Part shown: piece by piece, positions 51,164 to 58,402 of the stretch | How the letters are laid out: each line of letters starts with the position of its first letter | How positions within the stretch are numbered: the first letter of the stretch is position 1 | Translations under genes and position numbers: made by a program | Assembly (NCBI GenBank): GCA_964354155.1 | Contig: CAYGYG010000005.1 | Coordinates: forward strand, 1-64,000 | DNA from: CAYGYG01 sp964354155 | GTDB lineage: Bacteria > Hydrothermota > Tepidihabitantia > SM23-42 > CAYGYG01 | DNA: 64,000 bases | Direction: 5' to 3' | Notes under the pieces: model-generated | Seen by the model: only the letters and a program-made list of their open reading frames with translations | Databases searched by the model: none | What the model was told of the DNA's origin: nothing

Positions 51164-51191
51164 TTGACAAGGCCGACAAATAGTATAGAAT
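51164..51191 (+). promoter_or_regulatory. Orphan host-type promoter
   Basis: TTGACA, 16 bp, TAGAAT, a very good match to the window's own promoter pattern, but facing only a 37-residue ORF and then the AT-rich island. Confidence 0.7.
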
Positions 51192-51198
51192 CTGAGTC

Positions 51199-51312
51199 GT
51201 GGAGCGAGGAAAGACATACTCGGAGTGGCCGGGTTCGTCATCACGGCGAGCCTTGAATTTGGGCAAGAGCCTTTCAGATACTTTGAACTTACGTGAATAC
51301 GGGAGATTATGA
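51199..51312 (+). CDS. 37-residue ORF behind the orphan promoter, possibly a truncated gene start
   Basis: GTG at 51199, 7 nt after the -10 box (leaderless geometry): MERGKTYSEWPGSSSRRALN and 17 more residues to a TGA. No family recognised. It may be a genuine small protein or the 5' end of a host gene cut off when the AT-rich block was inserted. Confidence 0.3.
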   Translation: MERGKTYSEWPGSSSRRALNLGKSLSDTLNLREYGRL

Positions 51313-51395
51313 CCGAATATGACGATGGTGCAGGCGATTGCGTCTATGAACGAGTTATGCGACATAGCAATCTATAGACAAAAATGGACTAAAAA

Positions 51396-53216
51396 ATGGA
51401 ACCAACAAATAGAAAAATTCAAGCTCTTGTAGATATGTTCTTAGCTCAGGAGCTATTATTGCCCGAAATGCAAAGAAAATATGTATGGAGAGCAACACAA
51501 GTTAGGGACCTGATAGATTCAATATACCGTGATTACCCTTCAGGTTCAATACTTATTTGGGAAACTGACAACCTTCCTGAAGTTAAAACACACTCATTTG
51601 AAAAAACAAGTCAACTTCCAATTGGCAAACGATTACTGCTTTTAGATGGACAACAAAGAGTTACTTCTCTTGCAAGTATCTTAACTGGGCGTTCCGTTCG
51701 AGTAAAAGAGGGGACAAAGATAAGAGAGAAATTCATTGATATATATTTCAATATTGATCATCCGCAGGAAGATGCTAATAAGACTAAAGAAGTACCGTTA
51801 TTCGAAGTAGGTGATTTGGTTGAAGCAAAATGGGAAGATGGAGAATTTTATACTGGAAAAATATCAGCAGTTGATAACAAGAGGTATTATATCGTCTACG
51901 ATGATGGTGATGAAGGCTGGTCTGATGAAGCGCGAGACTTGGGCGATGAAAGCAAAAAGGAATTATATTTCCAAATAAAAAATAAAAAGATTGAAAATAA
52001 ACCTAATTGGATTTCAATTACGAAGTTATTTAAAGAAGGCGTAGGCTCAATTTTACGGAGTCTGAAAATAGGATCAGACCATCCCAATTTTGATAAATAT
52101 AATCAAAGGCTTAATCAATTATATAACCGTAAAGAGTCCTATTTATATCCGATTCAAATCATAAGGGATAAGCAATACAACGAAGCCACCGAGATATTCA
52201 TTCGAGTAAATACCTCTGGAACAAGATTAAGAGGTTCAGATTTAGCCCTTGCCCAGATAACGTCAGCATGGCCTGGTTCGATGAAATTATTTGAGGAATT
52301 TGTTGATCAGTGTATAAAGAAAGAGTTCTATCTAGATGAGAACTTTTTTGTAAGATGCCTTATCTGTATAGCAACCGACCAAGCAAAATTTGACAATATG
52401 AATCGGATGTCTTTGGATAAATTAAGAGATTCTTGGGAGCTAACAAAAAAAGGAGTACAAAATACTATAAATTTTCTTAAGAATAACGCTTTTGTCGATA
52501 GTTCAGCCTTATTACCTTCACCAATGTTATTAGTACCAATTGTTTATTACTCATCTGAGAAGGATTTATGCGCAACACCAGAAATTGAGAAAGGGTTGTT
52601 ATGTTGGTTTTATAATGCAGCCATTTGGGGCAGATATAGCGCTTCAATGGAAACCAGATTAACTCAAGATTTGGTAGCATTTTCAAATGAGAAGCCATGG
52701 ATTACCTTGATTGATAACATTTGGCAATCGGTAGGAAAAGATAGAAAAACTACTGTAGAAGACTTTAGAGGCAAGAGTATAAGCAGTCCGCTTTTCTTTA
52801 TGATGTATGTATTAGCTCGTACAAATCATGCACGGGACTTAGAAACCGGAAGTATTATTAACTATACAAATTTTGGAGCAAATAATAAAATTGAGTTCGA
52901 TCATATTTTCCCAAAGTCAAAGTTAGAATCGTTCTTCAAAAATAAATTGGATAATTCTGGCAGAAAAAAGATCATTAATGAAATAACCAATATTGCGTTT
53001 ATGACCAAGAAAGGAAACATAATTAAGACAAATGATGACCCATCTGTCTATTTTCCGAAAGTATACAAGAAATACAATGGAAAAGATTATTTTGAACAAC
53101 AGCAAATTCCTTACGACTTAGAGTTGTTGAGTTATGAAACATATCAGGAGTTTCTGGATAAACGAGCAGAGATGTTGACGGAAAAAATTAATGAGTTGTT
53201 GAATGGTTTGAAATGA
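51396..53216 (+). CDS. DUF262/HNH (GmrSD-like) nuclease with inserted Tudor-like module
   Basis: 606 residues. The DUF262 N-domain (about 6-130) has LPEMQRKYVWRATQVRDLID and the NTP-site motif LLLDGQQRVTSL (DGQQR 84-88). A Tudor-like segment (about 136-183) with VGDLVEAKWEDGEFYTGKI and YYIVYDDGDEGW interrupts the usual fold. DUF262 resumes at EIFIRVNTSGTRLRGSDLAL. The C-terminal HNH-type nuclease domain (DUF1524-like) has IEFDHIFPKSKLESF and NEITNIAFMTKKGN. GmrSD-type proteins cut modified phage DNA; here the Tudor-like module may read a mark or peptide. Base composition is far more AT-rich than the host genes. An attC-like repeat starts 14 bp after the stop. Confidence 0.85.
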   Translation: MEPTNRKIQALVDMFLAQELLLPEMQRKYVWRATQVRDLIDSIYRDYPSGSILIWETDNLPEVKTHSFEKTSQLPIGKRLLLLDGQQRVTSLASILTGRSVRVKEGTKIREKFIDIYFNIDHPQEDANKTKEVPLFEVGDLVEAKWEDGEFYTGKISAVDNKRYYIVYDDGDEGWSDEARDLGDESKKELYFQIKNKKIENKPNWISITKLFKEGVGSILRSLKIGSDHPNFDKYNQRLNQLYNRKESYLYPIQIIRDKQYNEATEIFIRVNTSGTRLRGSDLALAQITSAWPGSMKLFEEFVDQCIKKEFYLDENFFVRCLICIATDQAKFDNMNRMSLDKLRDSWELTKKGVQNTINFLKNNAFVDSSALLPSPMLLVPIVYYSSEKDLCATPEIEKGLLCWFYNAAIWGRYSASMETRLTQDLVAFSNEKPWITLIDNIWQSVGKDRKTTVEDFRGKSISSPLFFMMYVLARTNHARDLETGSIINYTNFGANNKIEFDHIFPKSKLESFFKNKLDNSGRKKIINEITNIAFMTKKGNIIKTNDDPSVYFPKVYKKYNGKDYFEQQQIPYDLELLSYETYQEFLDKRAEMLTEKINELLNGLK

Positions 53217-53230
53217 AACAGATTGGCACG

Positions 53231-53318
53231 TCGCCTAACAGCGTGTTTGCGGTTTGCACCGCTCACCCAGACCCTTCGCTACGCTCAGGGCTTCGCATAC
53301 CCACAAAACGTTATACGC
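53231..53318 (+). repeat. attC-like imperfect palindrome, copy 1
   Basis: Begins with GCCTAAC (RYYYAAC type) and ends with GTTATACGC; an imperfect stem pairs TTTGCGGTTTGC with GCATACCCACAAA around a GC-rich inner hairpin (CCCT...AGGG). Its 3' end (53297-53314) matches copy 2 at 15 of 18 positions. It lies 14 bp after the DUF262 stop, the position of an integron attC behind a cassette gene. Confidence 0.55.
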
Positions 53319-53352
53319 AATCGTGAGGAAAAGACTTGTAACGACGAATGGA

Positions 53353-54519
53353 ATGGTTAAGCAGAGGCATATGCACCCCAGAATAGGTGATACATTCAAT
53401 GACTTCTTGAATCATGGAGAGGAGCGTATGGCGCACCCTGCAGATCGTGAGACATCCTTTCATCAGATTTCTCCATATATTGGAAGATTGAGGCCTGGGA
53501 TTGCAAGAAGACTGATTATGTCATATACAAACTCAGGTCAGACCATTCTCGACCCTTTCGCAGGATCAGGAACCGTCCCACTCGAGGCTTTGCTGAGTAA
53601 CAGAAGTGCCATTGCATCTGAAATCAATCCATATGGCTATTTGTTGAGCAAAGCTAAGATGTTCCCACCACCAACATTAAACGATGCTCTTGCCCGTCTG
53701 GAGACTGTTGATTATAAAGTCGCGACTTTATGTCAAAGAATTACAATTGATAATATTCCTCTATGGATTAGACAGTTTTTTCATCCTAAAACCCTTGCGG
53801 AAACCTTGACGTATGCTAAAATACTACGAGAACAGCGAGAGTATTTCCTTCTTGCATGTTTAATGGGGATTCTGCACCATCAAAGACCTGGCTTTCTTTC
53901 ATTTCCTGCGAGTCATAGTGTACCTTATCTCAGGTCGAAAAAATTCCCCAAAGAAACATTTCCAGAGATGTACGAATATAAGGAAGTGAAATCTAGGCTA
54001 TCGAGGAAAGTAAAAAGAATGTATAAATCCTTCTCAGGAATTCCAACGGAAACAAAGAGGATTTGCGTAAAGAAAGATGCATCCCAATTAAAGATTGGGG
54101 ATAATAGTGTGGATGCAATCATTACAAGTCCACCGTATATGGACGCCTTGTCTTACGGTCGAGATAATAGACTAAGGCTTTGGTTTCTAGGTGTCGAAAA
54201 CTATGAGAGATATGATAGAGCCGGCCCTAAGAACGAAAGAGAGTTTAAGAACTTAATTAAGTCCACTCTTGAAAACATAGAGCCAGCTCTTCGTCAAAAC
54301 GCACCGTGTATATTTATTCTTGGCGATGTTCAAAAAGGCAAGAGAACGATATCCACTAGCAAGCTACTTCTGGATGTGGCAATAAATGAGATGAAAGGAT
54401 TCCATTGTGAGTCAATATCAGAAGATTTTATTCCCATCGAACGGAGAGTAAGACGCGGATGTAGCTGTACGAAGGCAGAAATGTTCATTGTTTTAAGGTA
54501 TGATGGGGGTAGTGTATGA
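53353..54519 (+). CDS. DNA methyltransferase (N4/N6 type) of a three-gene operon
   Basis: 388 residues from the ATG at 53353; the frame is open to 53254, but that part lies in the attC-like repeat. AdoMet-binding motif I is DPFAGSGTVPLEALL (67 onward). The catalytic motif IV is TSPPYMDALSYGRD (258 onward). About 185 residues, probably target recognition, lie between, an alpha-like motif order. The C-terminus RRGCSCTKAEMFIVLRY matches other DNA-methylase-fold proteins. It overlaps the kinase-ATPase gene by ATGA, so the three genes are translated together; methylation may mark self DNA. Confidence 0.85.
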   Translation: MVKQRHMHPRIGDTFNDFLNHGEERMAHPADRETSFHQISPYIGRLRPGIARRLIMSYTNSGQTILDPFAGSGTVPLEALLSNRSAIASEINPYGYLLSKAKMFPPPTLNDALARLETVDYKVATLCQRITIDNIPLWIRQFFHPKTLAETLTYAKILREQREYFLLACLMGILHHQRPGFLSFPASHSVPYLRSKKFPKETFPEMYEYKEVKSRLSRKVKRMYKSFSGIPTETKRICVKKDASQLKIGDNSVDAIITSPPYMDALSYGRDNRLRLWFLGVENYERYDRAGPKNEREFKNLIKSTLENIEPALRQNAPCIFILGDVQKGKRTISTSKLLLDVAINEMKGFHCESISEDFIPIERRVRRGCSCTKAEMFIVLRYDGGSV

Positions 54520-56969
54520 CAAGAAGGGCGCTTCCTGAGGAAAACAGCTTTCGCGGCAAACGAGTTAAAGGTTACGTACTTCAAGATGAAATTGGCCGTG
54601 GGAAGATAGGTGTTGTATATCTGGGAATTAAAGAAGAAGAATCGTTCCAGGACAAGATTGCCTGCAAGATAATTCCCAAGGAAAATTTGAAAGATGGGTG
54701 GCAGAATGAAATAGCAAAGGCTACGAGATTGGATGGCATTCAACAAGTTGTACAATATCGCGATTGCTGTGCCGAAATATTAAATGGACAGCCATACGTA
54801 TGCATCTTATGGCAGTATGTTGATGAGGGGGGCTCTAACCTCAGAAAATATATAGAAATTCATCCTAATAGCATTACGATTTCTTTTATAGAGAACCTTA
54901 TAACAGAATTGCTTAGAGCGTTTATTGCAATGAAGGAGGTAGACGTAGAACATCACGATCTGCATGAAGGAAATATAATGATTGTATTTGATAAAAGAAC
55001 TGAAAGTCCGGAAATGCCTATTATAAAGGCGACAGATTTTGGAGTGGCCGGCTCCCTAAATTTGATGGCTCCTAAAGACGATTATATTCAACTTGCTCGA
55101 ATATCCCACAACTTACTTCTAACTCTCGACCCAGCCCACCTAAATAACAGTGACGTACACGTTTACAACAATCTGGTTAATGTATTTATTCCTAAATATG
55201 TCCTTGAAAGAAATAGTACCGTAGGAGATTTTGTCCGTGATCCACGAAAACTCCTTGAGATTCTCAAGGACATCAGAAGAAAGTACACAATGAAATCGCC
55301 CTATCCATCTAAGAAACTTAAGAACCCCTTCGACTACCTCCGATGTGAAATGATGGGAGAATCAATGCATCTATTACAGAGTCTATATTCTAGAAACTTC
55401 CCTGGGTACCAAGACCTTATGAGAAAGAACAACACAATCCTAACAGGTCCTAGAGGTTGTGGAAAGACTATGATATTTCGGAATATGAGCCTAAAAACGC
55501 AGATTTTATCAGGAAAGAGTCCTACAGAGATTGCAGAGCAAGAGTTTGTTGGATTTTACTATCATTGTAATGACTTGTATTTTGCTTTTCCGTATCCCCC
55601 TAAAAAGATTACTAATCAATATAGGAAGGGAATAATTACATACTTTAACCTCTCAGTCCTATCTGAGTGCTTAGATACATTGATTGCCTGTAAGGGCACT
55701 CCGTATTTTGACTGTGATGTGGATGCTATTGCAAAAATCCAAGAGTTTCTTCTACATACCATGTCAGGGTATGAGGTCGGGCCTCAAGGGACAGACATTC
55801 TTCATCATTCATTAGCCATTGTGGCTACAGAAAAGAGAAGAGTTAGAAAGGCTATTGAGTCTGGCGAATGGGATCAACTTCTAAAGAGATTTCTCCCATT
55901 AGACTTTATTAAGACACTATCTCGTCTTTTAAGTGATACAATTCCTTGGATTAAGGGAAAGGCGATATTTTTCCTCCTCGACGACTACTCATTACCCACC
56001 ATAAACGAAGAGTTACAGCGCACATTGCATGACTTCATTTTGCTTCCATTGTCTGATTCTAACTACTTCTTCAAGATTGCCACAGAGAGTATTGTTTCTT
56101 TTTATCCCTACAATTCCAGAGAAAAGATGATGGAGGAGGGTAGAGAATATGTTGTGGTTGATTTGGGAGACTATTTCCTCGATGCGGAGCATAAAACTGT
56201 CAATGACTTCCTTTTAGAGGTTATTAACAACAGGCTGAAAAACACCGAAAGTGTCCTCGAACAATATCACGATGTTAGAAAGCTGTTAAAACCTACTAGA
56301 TATGCTTCGTATAATGAATTGGCAAGGGCCATACGCTCCGGAAGAGTATTTTACGGGGGATGGGATATGATAGTTGACCTTTGTTCTGGAGATGTTGCGT
56401 ATACCCTTGACCTAACAAAGGATATGCTAGAATCGGTTGGTGGTCCTGATGTCCTCACGGGCGTCAAAAAGGGAGATATCCCTATGGATGAAGAAGTACA
56501 GGATCACGCCATTAGGGAATTGGGTAACAATTTCTTGAATAGGGTAGAAGCGATTCCGAATGTAGGAAAGCATTTAAGGAAGGTTGTTGAGTCTTTTGGT
56601 AATGTGGCAAATTGGTATTTAAAAAATAAGGACTCAAAGAACGTGGAACAAAATCCTCCATGGCAAGCTTTTAGAATTGAGGTCAGAGATACGCCCAATC
56701 TTGGGACGAGTGACGCAGAAACGTATTATAATGCGTTAATAAGATATGGTGTCTTTATAAGAGACGTAAAGGGTAAAAGCCAGAGAGGTGCCGTAGTGCC
56801 TCGTCTGTATCTTCGCAAATTGCTAATCCCCACTTTCCTATTAACTCCAAATAGAAGAGACAATATCGGATTAAACCCAGAAGACTTCGTTACGCTCTTA
56901 GTGAACCCAAACAAATTCAAAGAAGAACGAATTAGGTTTGATGAAAACCAGCGGAAGTTGCCCCTGTGA
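54516..56969 (+). CDS. Protein kinase fused to a P-loop (STAND/ORC-like) ATPase
   Basis: 817 residues. The N-terminal eukaryotic-like kinase (about 18-260) is complete: glycine loop IGRGKIGVVY, K51 in ACKII, catalytic HHDLHEGN (146-153) and metal-binding DFG (174-176). A P-loop NTPase follows with Walker A GPRGCGKT (311-318) and Walker B AIFFLLDD (483-490), then a helical C-terminal region to about 817. No membrane helix is visible. Kinase plus ATPase in one chain, between a methyltransferase and an unknown protein, recalls BREX (PglW kinase with PglX methylase), but the domain order and partners differ. Both neighbouring junctions overlap by 4 bp. Confidence 0.88.
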   Translation: MTRRALPEENSFRGKRVKGYVLQDEIGRGKIGVVYLGIKEEESFQDKIACKIIPKENLKDGWQNEIAKATRLDGIQQVVQYRDCCAEILNGQPYVCILWQYVDEGGSNLRKYIEIHPNSITISFIENLITELLRAFIAMKEVDVEHHDLHEGNIMIVFDKRTESPEMPIIKATDFGVAGSLNLMAPKDDYIQLARISHNLLLTLDPAHLNNSDVHVYNNLVNVFIPKYVLERNSTVGDFVRDPRKLLEILKDIRRKYTMKSPYPSKKLKNPFDYLRCEMMGESMHLLQSLYSRNFPGYQDLMRKNNTILTGPRGCGKTMIFRNMSLKTQILSGKSPTEIAEQEFVGFYYHCNDLYFAFPYPPKKITNQYRKGIITYFNLSVLSECLDTLIACKGTPYFDCDVDAIAKIQEFLLHTMSGYEVGPQGTDILHHSLAIVATEKRRVRKAIESGEWDQLLKRFLPLDFIKTLSRLLSDTIPWIKGKAIFFLLDDYSLPTINEELQRTLHDFILLPLSDSNYFFKIATESIVSFYPYNSREKMMEEGREYVVVDLGDYFLDAEHKTVNDFLLEVINNRLKNTESVLEQYHDVRKLLKPTRYASYNELARAIRSGRVFYGGWDMIVDLCSGDVAYTLDLTKDMLESVGGPDVLTGVKKGDIPMDEEVQDHAIRELGNNFLNRVEAIPNVGKHLRKVVESFGNVANWYLKNKDSKNVEQNPPWQAFRIEVRDTPNLGTSDAETYYNALIRYGVFIRDVKGKSQRGAVVPRLYLRKLLIPTFLLTPNRRDNIGLNPEDFVTLLVNPNKFKEERIRFDENQRKLPL

Positions 56970-58072
56970 TAAAAACGGACTTCCCCAATATTTTTCCTCC
57001 GATTCAAAAGTTCAATCTAGAATCAGTCAGAAGTGATACTGTGACTTATATTGGAGCAGCTGGCTTTGAAGATAGAAGTTTAGAGATACTCCGGTTGTTC
57101 GCCAAATCTAGGACATCCCCAAGGAACGCTATCGGGATAGAATACTCCCCTTTCGATCAACGAAATCAAAAGCAGGCGTTTGAATCATTATTAAATGCGA
57201 TTGGCGTCAGAAACAAATCGTGGGCGTTGTACGATAGATATGCCCCCGAGTCGTTCTTGTCTTCATTAAGCGATATTCGAGAACTTTGCTTGGCGTCGGA
57301 TACTACTATCGTAGACACCTCATCAATGTCAAAGTTACTAATCGTTTTACTTCTTCATGCACTTCGAGACCTTCGAATAAAAGTTCACATTGTATATTGT
57401 GAGGCTGAAACGTATCATCCTACAAAAATGGAATTTGATGAGGTGCGATCGCAGCTCCCAAAACCAACACCAGCATTTTTAACTTCTGATGTCTTCAAAG
57501 TTGTTATTGCTAGAACGCTTTATGGGAACAGTACTCAGGGAACGCCAATACTTCTAATTGCATTTCCAGCGTTCAATTATGTAGAAATGGTAGCATTGAT
57601 AGACGAAATTATCCCTGAGAAAACGTTTTTCTTAGAAGGGAAGCCACACCTAGAATTCAACTTATGGAGACAAGATGCCGTCCAATGGCTTAACAGAAAT
57701 GTTGAAAAAGATGTTCTCTATCCTGTGAAAGAAATCAGGTGGACGGAACTTAGCACCTTTCACTACGTGGAAACTATAAGAAAGTTGGAAGATATCTACA
57801 ATGAGTTTCGGTCTTCTGAATCCATATTTTTGTCACCAACAGGAAGCAAACTACAAACCGTGGGTGTCTGCTTCTTTAAACAAATGCATCCAGATGTTCA
57901 TATCGTTTATCCAGTCACAAAGAAATTCGCGGAAGAATATACCGAGGGAGTTATCGACATTTGGGAGATTGTAATAGACGACTACGCGGCGTTTGCCAAG
58001 ATTCTAGACAGGCATAGATGGAGTAATATTGAGAATTTGAGAAAGACAATTACTGAGGTCGAGAAACTGTGA
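56966..58072 (+). CDS. Unknown protein, third gene of the methylase-kinase operon, possible effector
   Basis: 368 residues from a GTG that overlaps the kinase-ATPase stop. No family assigned. The N-half alternates strands and helices like a Rossmann fold: YIGAAGFEDRSLEILRLF (FEDRS 34-38), GIEYSPFDQRNQ, TIVDTSSMSK and VHIVYCEAETY. The FEDR/FEERS-type motif after a first strand occurs in uncharacterised proteins next to ATPases in defence loci (from memory, not searched). The C-half has FLSPTGSKLQTVGVCFF. By position it could be the effector or a nucleotide-sensing subunit. Confidence 0.7.
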   Translation: MIKTDFPNIFPPIQKFNLESVRSDTVTYIGAAGFEDRSLEILRLFAKSRTSPRNAIGIEYSPFDQRNQKQAFESLLNAIGVRNKSWALYDRYAPESFLSSLSDIRELCLASDTTIVDTSSMSKLLIVLLLHALRDLRIKVHIVYCEAETYHPTKMEFDEVRSQLPKPTPAFLTSDVFKVVIARTLYGNSTQGTPILLIAFPAFNYVEMVALIDEIIPEKTFFLEGKPHLEFNLWRQDAVQWLNRNVEKDVLYPVKEIRWTELSTFHYVETIRKLEDIYNEFRSSESIFLSPTGSKLQTVGVCFFKQMHPDVHIVYPVTKKFAEEYTEGVIDIWEIVIDDYAAFAKILDRHRWSNIENLRKTITEVEKL

Positions 58073-58205
58073 TTTCGAATCATATTATTTGGACTAAAAA
58101 ATGTGTGTTCATATGCCCACTGGAAAAACAAATGGGAATCGATGGCCTTTTGCTCACGACTCTTCGGTCGCTTTCGCCCCCTCGTCCTCGCCGCACGGGA
58201 TCGGA

Positions 58206-58303
58206 GCGTATAACAGGCGGTTATCTGGCTACGTGCGTTCGGCACTTTGCTCAAATTCGCGCCTGTCGGCTTGGACTTCAGATACCCGCCAGACGTTATG
58301 TAC
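58206..58303 (+). repeat. attC-like imperfect palindrome, copy 2
   Basis: GCGTATAAC (58206-58214) and GTTATGTAC (58295-58303) at the ends; inside them GGCGGTTATCTG (58216-58227) pairs with CAGATACCCGCC (58279-58290) at 11 of 12 positions. The central part is variable. It lies 133 bp after the last gene of the three-gene operon, in the 330-bp gap 58073-58402, which holds no gene. Confidence 0.6.
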
Positions 58304-58402
58304 GACGCCGCGCAGCAAACGTTCCAGATTGTTCGACCAAATGCGATCGAAATCATGTATCTTTAAGATGACGCCGGCACGGAACGAGTAGATTAGACAA
58401 AC

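Noticed and set aside
51340..51375. A GTTATGC string before the DUF262 gene as a third attC-like site
   Set aside because: Only one end motif is present; no RYYYAAC partner or stem could be found in the preceding 120 bp.
53254..53352. N-terminal extension of the methylase (MHRSPRPFATLRASHTHK...)
   Set aside because: This stretch lies in the GC-rich attC-like repeat; homologous methylase sequence starts near the ATG at 53353.
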